Positions 18,695-27,444 of a DNA stretch of 64,000 bases are shown piece after piece. This DNA comes from Bacteroidales bacterium (GTDB lineage Bacteria > Bacteroidota > Bacteroidia > Bacteroidales > Marinilabiliaceae): the NCBI GenBank assembly GCA_015061285.1, contig SUWW01000003.1, positions 62,001-126,000 of the forward strand, written 5' to 3'. Made by a program: the position numbers and the translations under genes. A model generated the notes under the pieces. That model worked only from the letters and a program-made list of their open reading frames with translations, had not been told where the DNA came from and did not search any database. The number at the start of each line of letters is the position of its first letter. The first letter of the stretch is position 1.

Positions 18695-20002
18695 ATGAAA
18701 CGATTTGCCTTGTGCGCTCTTATTGCGCTAATAATTAGTGACGTAGCTGCTCAGAAAGCCGATTCTACATATGTAAAAAAAGGATTTGCCTTTGGCGCAC
18801 TTCCAGCCGTAGCCTACGACGACGACCTTGGTTTTCAATACGGCGTTCTTACTAATCTCTATTGGTATGGCGATGGATCAAACTATCCTCGCTACAACCA
18901 TTCGCTCTATTTGGAGTGTAGTCGCTATGTGGCTGGCACTATGCTCTTGCGAGCCTATTTCGATTCGCATACGCTTCTGCCTCAACTGCGCACAACTGCC
19001 GATTTTACTTGGTTCAACGATTTGACTCTCGATTTTTATGGATTCAATGGCCGTAAATCGGTCTATAACTATGATTATACCGATGACGACCATGACGATT
19101 ATCGCACTCGTGTCTTCTATCGCCACGCACGACGTATGGCGCGCTTGATGCTAAATGTGCGTCATAATTACGATGATAAACCACTATTCTGGCAGGCTGG
19201 CGCAACTATTTTCAATATGAAAATTGGAAGCGTCGACCTTAGCAAACTGCGAGACAAACTTCCCGAAGTGGAGACTCTCTACGACAAATATGTACGTTGG
19301 GGATTGATTGATGCAAAAGAAGCCAATGGAGGTGTAGATACATATCTGCGAGGTGGTTTTGGTGTCGACACACGCGACAACGAAGCATTTCCAACATCGG
19401 GCGTCTGGACGGAGGCTCTCATTGCTATTGCCCCAGGCATTCTCTCGAATGATAACAACAATTGGGGCAAGCTGACTATTTATCATCGACAATATTTTGA
19501 TTTGTATAACAAAGACCTCGTTTTTGCCTATCGTGTTGGTTGGCAGCAACTTCTGTGGGGTGAACAGCCGTTCTATTTGTTGCCACATTGGAATACGTCG
19601 GTGCTTACTTCGGCCACATCGCAAGGTATAGGCGGAGCTAAAACTATGAGAGGCATTAAGCGAAATCGCATCGTGGGCGATGGCAGTATTATGGGGAATG
19701 CCGAGTTGCGTTACATATTTACGCGTTTTATGCTCTTCGGACAACAATTCTCCGTCGGTACAAACCTCTTTGCCGATTTTGGTATGGTTACTCAGGAACA
19801 TCGAGTCGATACCCAAAATGTTCCACTCGACGAATACTACGACTATTTTTCTGATGATAGCGAAAATGTGCATACCTCGGCAGGTATAGGACTGAAAGTA
19901 TCGTTGAATGCCAACTTTGTAGTCTCGGCCGATTGGGGCAAAGCGCTAAACCGAAACGATGGCGAGTCGGGAGTATACGTACAAATGAACTATCTGTTCT
20001 AA
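18695..20002 (+). CDS. Omp85/BamA-type outer-membrane beta-barrel protein
   Basis: This 435-residue protein has a signal peptide ending near AAQ at about residue 20. The rest is almost entirely alternating amphipathic beta-strands, ends in a C-terminal Phe, and is rich in Tyr, Asp and Trp. The late segment MRGIKRNRI resembles the VRGF/Y lid-loop motif of the Omp85 bacterial surface antigen family. No POTRA domains precede the barrel, so it is not BamA itself. It fits the short BamA/TamA-family proteins common in Bacteroidetes, whose function is not established. It is divergent from rnr. Confidence 0.8.
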   Translation: MKRFALCALIALIISDVAAQKADSTYVKKGFAFGALPAVAYDDDLGFQYGVLTNLYWYGDGSNYPRYNHSLYLECSRYVAGTMLLRAYFDSHTLLPQLRTTADFTWFNDLTLDFYGFNGRKSVYNYDYTDDDHDDYRTRVFYRHARRMARLMLNVRHNYDDKPLFWQAGATIFNMKIGSVDLSKLRDKLPEVETLYDKYVRWGLIDAKEANGGVDTYLRGGFGVDTRDNEAFPTSGVWTEALIAIAPGILSNDNNNWGKLTIYHRQYFDLYNKDLVFAYRVGWQQLLWGEQPFYLLPHWNTSVLTSATSQGIGGAKTMRGIKRNRIVGDGSIMGNAELRYIFTRFMLFGQQFSVGTNLFADFGMVTQEHRVDTQNVPLDEYYDYFSDDSENVHTSAGIGLKVSLNANFVVSADWGKALNRNDGESGVYVQMNYLF

Positions 20003-20077
20003 ACGCTAATTATGAGAAAAGTTAGTCTAACAATGCGAAATGCATCGAATGATATTAGCTAAGATTTTATTTTGCTA

Positions 20078-20107
20078 TTTGGTAAGAAGTAAATAATACT
20101 AACTTTG
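20078..20107 (+). promoter_or_regulatory. Promoter for the pseudouridine synthase
   Basis: TTTG (20078-20081) is followed after 18 bp by TAACTTTG (20100-20107), a full match to the Bacteroidetes consensus. The start codon lies 86 bp downstream, leaving an AT-rich leader of about 80 nt. Confidence 0.65.
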
Positions 20108-20193
20108 CTCCGTTTTATGCACATTATTATTTACATAAATATTTATATATAAAAGCTTTAGAAACTCATTTATCAATTTTTTTTATTTGAAAC

Positions 20194-21753
20194 ATGGAAA
20201 GAATGATACCCGGAAATGGCGATGAAGAACAGCGCAATTTCCAGAGCCGTGAAGACTCAGAATCAGCAGAGAACCGCCGCGAAGGCGACTCGGAAGGACA
20301 GCAAGAATCTCGCTATGGACGCTACAATAGCGAAAGTGGTGAACGTCAGCAACGTCCGAGAATAAGTACTTACAACAGTAGTTATCAGCGCAGACCAAGT
20401 TACAGTCGTGATGGTGGCCAATGGAACCAGAGCCGTCCTTCGTATGGTAGTAGCCGTCCACAATACGGTAGCTCTCGAAGCGAAAATTCCGATGGCGAAT
20501 CAAATGGCTATACACCGCGTTATCAGAGTGCAGGACAGCGTCCACGCTTCAATCGCTATCAAAGTAGCGATGGCCAACAGCAATCACGTTATGGCTCGGA
20601 TCAATATGGTGAACGTCGTCAGAACGATGGCGAGCGTCCGTCGTATAGCCGCGAAGATGGCGAAGGTCAGATGCGTCCACAGCGTCCACGCTTCAATCAA
20701 AGCTATGGCAACAATAGCTATGGCGAGCGTCCGCAGCGTCCGCGTTTCAATTCAAACGGACGTTATGGCAACAATAATTATGGTAATAACAATCAGGGCG
20801 GTTATCAGCAGCGTCCTCGATATAATAATAACAACAACCGAAATGGTGGCTATCAGCAAGGTGGTCAGCGTCAGCGCTTTGGCGGTAATGGTGGTGGCAA
20901 CAATCGTTTCGGTGGCAATCAGCAACGTGGCAACAAACAACAGCAACGTCAGCAAAAAGTTGCTATGGATGCCAACCTCTTCCTCGAACCAGAACAACTT
21001 TCGCCAGAGGTACAAGCATCGGCTCCACAGCCATCTACCAAAATGCGTTTGAATCGCTTCATATCTATCTCGGGCGTTTGCTCGCGTCGTGAAGCTGACG
21101 AACTCATCAAACGTGGCGACATCAAAGTCAATGGCAAAGTAATTACCGAAATGGGCGTTACGCTCAATAAGGGTGATGTTGTTGAATATGAGGGCCGTGT
21201 GCTTAAGGCAGAAAAGAAAGTATACGTACTCCTCAACAAACCAAAGGATACCGTAACTACAATGGACGATCCAGAAGAGCGTCACACCGTTATGGATTTG
21301 GTTGAAGATGCTGGCGAAGAGCGTATCTATCCAGTAGGTCGCCTCGACCGCAACACTACGGGTGTATTGCTACTTACCAACGATGGCGAGTTGGCCGAAA
21401 AACTTACTCACCCACGTTACGAGGTTCGCAAGATTTATCATGTATATCTCGACAAAAATGTTGAAGAGCGCGATATGCAGCAGATGCTTTACGGCATTAT
21501 GCTCGAAGACGGTCCAATTCGTGTCGATGATGTGCGTTATGTAGATCCTAACGACCGCAAACAAGTAGGTGTGCAGATTCACTCAGGCCGCAACCGTATT
21601 GTTCGCCGCATATTCGAGTCGCTTGGCTACAATGTTGAGAAACTCGACCGCGTATACTTCGCAGGACTCACCAAGTTGAATTTGCCTCGTGGTCGTTGGC
21701 GCTATTTGAACGACACTGAGATTACGAAACTCAAAGCAGGCTTTTTCAAATAG
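20194..21753 (+). CDS. RsuA/RluB-family pseudouridine synthase with a disordered Arg/Gly/Asn/Gln-rich N-terminus
   Basis: The enzyme isomerises a specific rRNA uridine to pseudouridine. An S4 RNA-binding domain starts near residue 283 (MRLNRFISISGVCSRREAD). The catalytic domain (about 350-519) has the active-site Asp in GRLDRNTTG near 384 and the late motif SGRNRIVRR. The first 280 residues are low-complexity, with repeated QRPRFN, RYGNNNYG and GGNGGGN-type units, and are probably disordered and RNA-binding. Such extensions occur in other Bacteroidetes members of the family, but its length here doubles the protein. The Cof-type HAD gene follows after 14 bp, suggesting an operon. Confidence 0.92.
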   Translation: MERMIPGNGDEEQRNFQSREDSESAENRREGDSEGQQESRYGRYNSESGERQQRPRISTYNSSYQRRPSYSRDGGQWNQSRPSYGSSRPQYGSSRSENSDGESNGYTPRYQSAGQRPRFNRYQSSDGQQQSRYGSDQYGERRQNDGERPSYSREDGEGQMRPQRPRFNQSYGNNSYGERPQRPRFNSNGRYGNNNYGNNNQGGYQQRPRYNNNNNRNGGYQQGGQRQRFGGNGGGNNRFGGNQQRGNKQQQRQQKVAMDANLFLEPEQLSPEVQASAPQPSTKMRLNRFISISGVCSRREADELIKRGDIKVNGKVITEMGVTLNKGDVVEYEGRVLKAEKKVYVLLNKPKDTVTTMDDPEERHTVMDLVEDAGEERIYPVGRLDRNTTGVLLLTNDGELAEKLTHPRYEVRKIYHVYLDKNVEERDMQQMLYGIMLEDGPIRVDDVRYVDPNDRKQVGVQIHSGRNRIVRRIFESLGYNVEKLDRVYFAGLTKLNLPRGRWRYLNDTEITKLKAGFFK

Positions 21754-21767
21754 AATCTTGGTAGCTA

Positions 21768-22586
21768 ATGGCGATAAAACTCGTTGCTCTCGACCTTGAC
21801 GGCACTCTGACCGACTCGCAAAAGTTGATCCCTGCTGCCAATAAGCAATCGCTCATCGACATTCAGAATAGAGGCATAAAAGTGGTACTTGCCTCTGGTA
21901 GGCCTACTTATGGAATCCGTCACTTGGCTGACGAACTTAAGCTTAGTGAGTATGGTGGATATATACTTGCATACAACGGTGGTTATATCATTGATTGTAA
22001 GGATAATACACCTATATCTAAGATGTATATAAGTAGTGAAATGCTTGGCGAACTTACCGATGCTGCCAACGAAATGGGCGTAGCCATCATTACTTATGAT
22101 GATGAACGCGACACCATTTTGAGCGCGGTGGAAGGTAACAAATGGGTTGAACATGAAGCTTGGCTCAATAATAATATGACATTGAAAATTGTTTCGGTGC
22201 AAGAGTTTGTAGCTACAGCACCGGCGCAATTGCCAAAATGTCTGATGGTTGGCGAGCCAGACTTGATGGCGCAAGTGGAGCCGCAGATACAAAAGCGATT
22301 TTCGCAGTTGGACGTTTATCGTTCGTCGCCATTCTTCTTGGAGATAGTGCCCAAAGGCATCGACAAAGCTGCATCGCTTGATATGCTTGGTCGAAAGATA
22401 GGCATCACTGCAGCTGAAATTGCAGCCTTTGGCGATGGCTACAACGACATAAGTATGGTGAAATATGCAGGCTTGGGCGTGGCTATGCAGAATGGCTGCG
22501 ACGAGATAAAGGCAATAGCCGACTACGTCTCGCTATCGAATGACGAATGCGGTGTGGCTCACGCCATAGAGGCACTGAAAATTTGA
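21768..22586 (+). CDS. Cof-type HAD hydrolase
   Basis: This is a 272-residue haloacid-dehalogenase phosphatase of the Cof/YidA type. Motif I is ALDLDGTL (Asp9, Asp11), motif II lies in VLASGRPT, a C2-type cap domain occupies roughly residues 85-190, and motif IV is AFGDGYNDISM. Members hydrolyse sugar phosphates or phosphorylated cofactors, and the substrate here is not predictable. It starts 14 bp after the pseudouridine-synthase stop and is followed by a strong terminator, so it is the last gene of that unit. Confidence 0.9.
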   Translation: MAIKLVALDLDGTLTDSQKLIPAANKQSLIDIQNRGIKVVLASGRPTYGIRHLADELKLSEYGGYILAYNGGYIIDCKDNTPISKMYISSEMLGELTDAANEMGVAIITYDDERDTILSAVEGNKWVEHEAWLNNNMTLKIVSVQEFVATAPAQLPKCLMVGEPDLMAQVEPQIQKRFSQLDVYRSSPFFLEIVPKGIDKAASLDMLGRKIGITAAEIAAFGDGYNDISMVKYAGLGVAMQNGCDEIKAIADYVSLSNDECGVAHAIEALKI

Positions 22587-22608
22587 TTTTTTTGATTATA
22601 AACAGATT

Positions 22609-22647
22609 GGAAAACTCGATGCTTGTTCATTGAGTTTTCCTCTTTTT
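22609..22647 (+). terminator. Rho-independent terminator between the Cof-type gene and ugd
   Basis: The stem pairs 22609-22620 with 22629-22640 (GGAAAACTC against GAGTTTTCC plus three inner pairs), followed by TCTTTTT. It covers the upstream TTG that could open the ugd frame at 22623, which supports the ATG at 22653 as the real start. Confidence 0.8.
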
Positions 22648-22652
22648 CTAAT

Positions 22653-23966
22653 ATGGAGATAGCTGTAGTAGGAACTGGCTATGTAGGCTTGGTATCGGGA
22701 ACCTGTTTTGCCGAGATGGGCGCAAACGTAACTTGTGTCGATGTCGACGAAAAGAAAATAAAAGCGTTACTCGAAGGCAATATCCCTATTTATGAGCCAG
22801 GTTTAGACGATATGGTACAACGCAATTGTGCTGCTGGACGTCTGCATTTCACAACCGATTTAGCATCGTGTATAGACAATGTAGAGGTCGTTTTTTCTGC
22901 CGTTGGTACACCTCCCGACGAAGATGGCTCGGCCGACTTGCAGTATGTATTGGACGTTGCGCGAACATTCGGACAGAACATAAATAAGTATACCATATTG
23001 GTTACCAAATCTACCGTACCAGTAGGCACTGCTCAGAAAGTTAAGACTGTTATAGACGAAGAACTTTCCAAACGTGGTGTTAACATACAGTTCGATATAG
23101 CTTCGAATCCCGAATTTTTGAAAGAGGGCACGGCTATAAAAGATTTTATGTCGCCCGACCGTGTGGTGGTGGGGGTCGATAGCGAACGTGCCAAAGAGGT
23201 GATGAGCCGTCTGTATCGCCCATTCCTATTGAACAATTTCAGAGTTATCTTCACCGATATTCCATCGGCAGAGATGATAAAATATGCAGCCAACTCGATG
23301 CTTGCTACGCGAATATCGTTTATGAATGATATTGCAAATCTCTGCGAAAAGGTTGGTGCCGACGTGAATATGGTGCGTAAGGGTATAGGCTCCGATTCGC
23401 GCATAGGTTCCAAGTTTCTCTATCCTGGCTGTGGATATGGAGGTTCGTGCTTCCCTAAAGATGTGAAAGCACTCATCAAATCGGCCGAGAAATATGGCTA
23501 TGAGATGCACGTGTTGAAGGCTGTTGAGGAGGTGAACAAGTATCAAAAAACGGTCGTTTTCGAAAAACTTAATAATTATTATAAAGGCAATCTGCAAGGT
23601 AGAACGATAGCTGTTTGGGGCTTGGCTTTCAAACCCGATACCGATGATATGCGCGAGGCTACGTCGCTTGTGACAATCGATTTGCTTTTGAAGGCAGGTT
23701 GCAAAGTCAATGTGTTCGATCCAATAGCTATGGACGAGTGCTATCGCAGGTTGAGCAATAGTGTTGCATACGCAAAAGATATGTACGATGCACTCAACAA
23801 TGCCGATGCTCTATTGTTGCTTACCGAGTGGAAGCAATTCCGCATGCCCGATTGGAAACAAGTGAAGAAACTGCTCAAGACGCCACTTGTTGTTGATGGT
23901 CGTAATATATATGATGCTAAAGAGCTCGCAGAAAATGGCTTTTATTATAATTGCATTGGAAGATAA
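22653..23966 (+). CDS. ugd: UDP-glucose 6-dehydrogenase family protein
   Basis: This NAD-dependent enzyme oxidises a UDP-hexose to the uronic acid, most likely UDP-glucose to UDP-glucuronate, for surface polysaccharides. The 437-residue protein opens with the Rossmann motif VGTGYVGLVSG. The catalytic Cys lies near residue 266 in GYGGSCFPKD, and the C-terminal UDP-binding domain is complete. The frame could open at a TTG at 22623, but that codon lies inside the terminator hairpin, so the ATG at 22653 is chosen. The flippase gene starts 2 bp after the stop, implying co-transcription and a shared role in polysaccharide export. Related UDP-sugar dehydrogenases cannot be excluded. Confidence 0.93.
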   Translation: MEIAVVGTGYVGLVSGTCFAEMGANVTCVDVDEKKIKALLEGNIPIYEPGLDDMVQRNCAAGRLHFTTDLASCIDNVEVVFSAVGTPPDEDGSADLQYVLDVARTFGQNINKYTILVTKSTVPVGTAQKVKTVIDEELSKRGVNIQFDIASNPEFLKEGTAIKDFMSPDRVVVGVDSERAKEVMSRLYRPFLLNNFRVIFTDIPSAEMIKYAANSMLATRISFMNDIANLCEKVGADVNMVRKGIGSDSRIGSKFLYPGCGYGGSCFPKDVKALIKSAEKYGYEMHVLKAVEEVNKYQKTVVFEKLNNYYKGNLQGRTIAVWGLAFKPDTDDMREATSLVTIDLLLKAGCKVNVFDPIAMDECYRRLSNSVAYAKDMYDALNNADALLLLTEWKQFRMPDWKQVKKLLKTPLVVDGRNIYDAKELAENGFYYNCIGR

Positions 23967-23968
23967 CT

Positions 23969-25249
23969 ATGCAACTCGATAAAAAAATAGCACATAACGC
24001 ATTTTGGCTCTACTTGCGCATGGGTATAGCCATGTTTACTGCGTTTTTCGTTAGCCGAGTAGTAATAGACAAACTTGGTGCAGCCGATTATGGTACCTAT
24101 TCGGTGGTGGTAGGTGCTGTAGCTATTCTTGGCTTTGTGAATCGTCCACTGACATATTCGGCTCAGCGGTTTTTGGCTGTTGGGACAGATGCTATAGCCC
24201 AACAACGTCGACTATTTTCCAACTTGCTTGCCGTACACCTATTTTTTGCTGTAGTGGTTACGGCTCTCTCGGTTGGTGTGGCTTATGTGTTGGCGGCTAA
24301 TTATTTGCAATTGTCGGTTGATGAGGTCCACATAATTATGATTCTCATTGCGGCAGCGGCCATCACCATATTCATTGAGATTTCAACATCGCCATATTTA
24401 TCGCTCATTTGTGTGCACGAGAAGATGGTCTCGTTTGTGGAGGTGCAAATAGTTGAAGTGGTAGTGCAAATAGCTATAGCAGTTACTGTGGCCATGGTAG
24501 ACGAAAATCGATTGATTATCTATGCCATCATGCAGTGTTTTGCACGTCTCGTACAACGACTGCTCTACATGATTATATGTATGCATAAATATGAAGAATC
24601 GCGAACGAAGCCACAGTTCGATAGCCGCGAAACACTCAATATTTTGCGCATTTCTACATGGAATATGGTTGGTTCTGCAGGTCAAACTTCAGTTGTGCAA
24701 GGACTTAACATAATGTTGAATGCACATTTCGGCGCGTTGGCAAATGCGGCTCGAGCTATAGCCATGCAAGTGCAGAGTACGGCATTGGAGTTTTCGCAAA
24801 ACTTTTTGCAAGCCCTTTCGCCACGGTTGATGCGCTCGGTGGCAACCACCAACAATGCTTGGACCAAGACTAAGACATCAACATTCTTGATGCTCTGCAT
24901 ATCGTCTGTTGTGGCGTTGCCAATAATTATATGGACCGACGAAATACTTGCTTTCTGGCTCAAAGAGGTGCCTGCGCTCTCGGCCGATTTTGTGCGACTC
25001 ATACTTATAAGCATGGTGTTCGAATCGGCATCGGAAGTGTTGCAAACCACAGCTCTGACCATTGGGAAGTTGCGCTCATTTCAATTGACCACAATTGCAG
25101 GCGCTGTGGTAACATTGGTTTTAGCCTATTTGCTCGTAAATAGCGAATTCGTACCACAAAGCATTTTCATGGTGCAAGCCGCAGTAAGTTTGTTCGTGTT
25201 TGTGGCTAAAGCGCTTATAGTAAGACGAATAGTAAAAGCTTTTGCGTAG
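23969..25249 (+). CDS. Wzx-like polysaccharide flippase (MATE/MOP superfamily)
   Basis: This is an integral membrane protein of 426 residues with about 12 hydrophobic segments and a typical N-terminus (IAHNAFWLYLRMG... KLGAADYGTYSVV) of the oligosaccharide-flippase group. It should translocate lipid-linked oligosaccharides across the inner membrane. A TTG at 23951 also opens the frame but overlaps the end of ugd. The ATG at 23969, 2 bp after the ugd stop, is the likelier start. No polymerase or ligase gene is adjacent. Confidence 0.86.
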   Translation: MQLDKKIAHNAFWLYLRMGIAMFTAFFVSRVVIDKLGAADYGTYSVVVGAVAILGFVNRPLTYSAQRFLAVGTDAIAQQRRLFSNLLAVHLFFAVVVTALSVGVAYVLAANYLQLSVDEVHIIMILIAAAAITIFIEISTSPYLSLICVHEKMVSFVEVQIVEVVVQIAIAVTVAMVDENRLIIYAIMQCFARLVQRLLYMIICMHKYEESRTKPQFDSRETLNILRISTWNMVGSAGQTSVVQGLNIMLNAHFGALANAARAIAMQVQSTALEFSQNFLQALSPRLMRSVATTNNAWTKTKTSTFLMLCISSVVALPIIIWTDEILAFWLKEVPALSADFVRLILISMVFESASEVLQTTALTIGKLRSFQLTTIAGAVVTLVLAYLLVNSEFVPQSIFMVQAAVSLFVFVAKALIVRRIVKAFA

Positions 25250-25385
25250 AATGATAAATATGCGCGGATAACGCATAAGAATACTTTGAGCGCAGATTGG
25301 CTCATCTTTGCAAAAATGAATTGAAAATGGCTGAAAGTAAGTAATGCAAATTATGTATGAGTGCCTTTACTTGCAAAACTTCAGT

Positions 25386-25393
25386 TACATTTG
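25386..25393 (+). promoter_or_regulatory. -7 box for the exbB-exbD-tonB operon
   Basis: TACATTTG matches TAnnTTTG and lies 33 bp before the ExbB start. The best upstream TTG (25371-25373) is only 12 bp away, so the -33 element is weak. Confidence 0.45.
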
Positions 25394-25426
25394 CGATCAA
25401 AACGAAAAATTATAATACTATAATAA

Positions 25427-26116
25427 ATGATACAAGACGTAGCAACAGCTGGAACGATGGCTGAAGGAGTTGAAGAAATGGCCGAAGAGGCAGTGGAATT
25501 GAACGTTATCGACCTTGCCATGCAAGGTGGTTGGATAATGTTGGTATTGTTACTCATGTCGATTTATGCGATATATGTGTTTGTGGAGCGCAACGTGGCG
25601 CTGCGTCAAGCACTGAAGCAAGACGACAATTTCATGAGTAAAATCAAAGATTACATACACAGTGGAAATATCGATTCGGCTATTGCACTTTGCAATGCAA
25701 CCGACAACCCAGTGGCTCGTATGGTGGAGAAGGGTATCTCGCGCATGGGTCGTCCTCTAAACGACATCAACACAGCCGTAGAGAACGTAGGTAACATCGA
25801 AGTAGGTCGCCTCGAAAACGGCTTGGCAGGTTTGGCTTCCGTTTCGGGTGGCGCGCCAATGATTGGCTTCCTCGGCACGGTGACTGGTATGATTCAAGCC
25901 TTTTTCGAGATGGCAAACGCAGGCAACAATATCGAAGTGAGCACCCTCGCAGGTGGTATATATACTGCACTTGTAACTACAGTAGGCGGTTTGTTCGTAG
26001 GTATTATTGCATATTTTGCATATAACTATTTGGTGGCTCGTGTCGATAAAGTTGTTCGCATTCTTGAAGCGCGTACCATGGAATTTATGGATTTGCTGAA
26101 CGATCCTGCTAATTAA
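25427..26116 (+). CDS. exbB: MotA/TolQ/ExbB proton channel family protein
   Basis: This inner-membrane component of a proton-motive-force motor has 229 residues. There are three hydrophobic segments, near residues 34-55, in the region around GFLGTVTGMIQAF, and at YTALVTTVGGLFVGIIAYF. The TVTG and TTVGG signatures in the last two are typical of TolQ/ExbB pore helices. It is the first gene of a tight operon with an ExbD-like and a TonB/TolA-like gene. The operon could energise TonB-dependent receptors such as HmuR or act as a Tol system. The sequence does not decide between these. Confidence 0.92.
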   Translation: MIQDVATAGTMAEGVEEMAEEAVELNVIDLAMQGGWIMLVLLLMSIYAIYVFVERNVALRQALKQDDNFMSKIKDYIHSGNIDSAIALCNATDNPVARMVEKGISRMGRPLNDINTAVENVGNIEVGRLENGLAGLASVSGGAPMIGFLGTVTGMIQAFFEMANAGNNIEVSTLAGGIYTALVTTVGGLFVGIIAYFAYNYLVARVDKVVRILEARTMEFMDLLNDPAN

Positions 26117-26124
26117 TAAGCCGT

Positions 26125-26517
26125 ATGTCACTAAAGAGAAATAGTAAAATAAGTTCAGCGTTCAGCATGTCGTCGATGACTGATATAGTCTTCTTGTTGC
26201 TGATATTTTTTATGCTGACGTCAACTTTGGTGCACCCTAACGCGCTAAAGTTGTTGTTGCCACAGAGTGCAAACCAAACTTCGGCTAAGCCACAAACTTC
26301 GTTGTCGATAACAAAAGACTTGCGTTATGCCATAGAGGGGCGTTATGTAAAATTCGACGAGATAGAAGGCGCACTTCAAGCACGACTTGGTCAGAATGAG
26401 GATATGTATATTGCCTTGCACGTGGACGAAAATGTGCCAATGCGCGAGGTAGTGAAGGTTATGAATATCGCCAAAAAGAATAAGTATAAACTCATTTTGG
26501 CAACGCGAGCAAAATAG
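26125..26517 (+). CDS. exbD: ExbD/TolR family protein
   Basis: This is a 130-residue partner of ExbB. One N-terminal membrane span carries the conserved protonatable Asp in MTDIVFLLLIFFM, and a small periplasmic domain follows (about 55-130). It begins 8 bp after exbB and ends 5 bp before the TonB-like gene. Only one ExbD gene is present, whereas several Bacteroidetes TonB clusters carry two. Confidence 0.92.
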   Translation: MSLKRNSKISSAFSMSSMTDIVFLLLIFFMLTSTLVHPNALKLLLPQSANQTSAKPQTSLSITKDLRYAIEGRYVKFDEIEGALQARLGQNEDMYIALHVDENVPMREVVKVMNIAKKNKYKLILATRAK

Positions 26518-26522
26518 ACGCG

Positions 26523-27434
26523 ATGAACGAAAATGAAAATCGACATAGAGGATCTGGTATAGTTGGAACAGTGCTGTTTCACCTAATACTTATACTCATA
26601 CTTTGCTATTCGCATTTGAGAGCAGTGCCAGTAGAAGAAGAGGCTTTGCTTGTGGACTATAGTCAGCCAGTGGCTGGCGGTGGCGGTGGTGGAGCGCCTG
26701 CTGCTCCTGCACAAACCACATCGCCTACTCCGGTTGAGACGCCTGCTGCTCCGCCTGCCAAGCAGGCCAATCTTTATGACGGACAAACTAAAGAAACTCA
26801 AGACTTTGAAGAGGCTGCAGCATTAGCCGAGGCAAAGAAACGCGAACAAGAGAAAGCGCGTGCTGCTAAAGAGGCTGCCGACAAAGCTGCTGCAGAGGCT
26901 CGCGCAAAGGCAGAAGCAGAAGCTAAGGCAAGAGCCGAGGCCGAAGCAAAAGCAAAAGCTGAGGCAGAGGCAAAAGCAAAGGCCGAAGCTAAGGCTCGCG
27001 AAGAAGCCCAAAAAACAGCTAATGCTAAAAATGCTATGAGTGCCTTTGGCAAATCGGGGTCTGGCTCAGCAAATACAAGTGGTTCGGGCTCTGGTCAAGG
27101 TAATCTTACTGGTTCTGGCAATGGAAATGGTAACGGCAGTGGCAGTGGCAGCAATGGCGGTAATTCATGGGGATTGGCTGGTCGTTCGCTTGTTGGTAAT
27201 TTGCCTAAGCCAACATATAATAGTCAAGAAACAGGAACAGTAGTAGTAGAAATTACGGTAGATAAAACAGGTGCCGTGGTAGCTGCAAAAGTCATAAGTA
27301 AAGGAACCACGGTTCAAAGTTCATATTTATGGGCTCAAGCCGAATCGGCAGCAAAGAAAGCAAAATTCAATGCTGACGCTAAGGCCAATGCGCTACAGAA
27401 AGGCACTATCACATATCACTTTACGCTTAAGTAG
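26523..27434 (+). CDS. TonB/TolA-like energy transducer
   Basis: This 303-residue protein has one N-terminal membrane span (about residues 14-32). A Gly/Pro/Ala stretch follows, then a long charged helix of repeated AKAEAEAKA-like units (about 90-175) resembling the TolA stalk. A Gly/Ser/Asn linker (about 176-215) and a TonB-type C-terminal domain (about 225-303, GTVVVEITVDKTGAV) complete it. It should carry energy from ExbB/ExbD across the periplasm to outer-membrane partners. The TolA-like stalk joined to a TonB-like end leaves open whether it serves receptors or the Tol system. No Pal or TolB gene is adjacent. Confidence 0.88.
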   Translation: MNENENRHRGSGIVGTVLFHLILILILCYSHLRAVPVEEEALLVDYSQPVAGGGGGGAPAAPAQTTSPTPVETPAAPPAKQANLYDGQTKETQDFEEAAALAEAKKREQEKARAAKEAADKAAAEARAKAEAEAKARAEAEAKAKAEAEAKAKAEAKAREEAQKTANAKNAMSAFGKSGSGSANTSGSGSGQGNLTGSGNGNGNGSGSGSNGGNSWGLAGRSLVGNLPKPTYNSQETGTVVVEITVDKTGAVVAAKVISKGTTVQSSYLWAQAESAAKKAKFNADAKANALQKGTITYHFTLK

Positions 27435-27444
27435 CCCCAATTAA

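Noticed and set aside
22623-22652. TTG start for ugd, 10 codons upstream
   Set aside because: The extension lies within the terminator hairpin of the previous gene, and the Rossmann motif begins right after the ATG at 22653.
23951-23968. TTG start for the flippase
   Set aside because: It overlaps the end of ugd. The ATG at 23969 gives the usual N-terminus and tight operon spacing.
26798-27052. Minus-strand alanine/serine-rich frame opposite the TonB-like gene
   Set aside because: It is the complement of the Lys/Glu/Ala repeat in the TonB-like protein. Low-complexity coding DNA produces such mirror frames.
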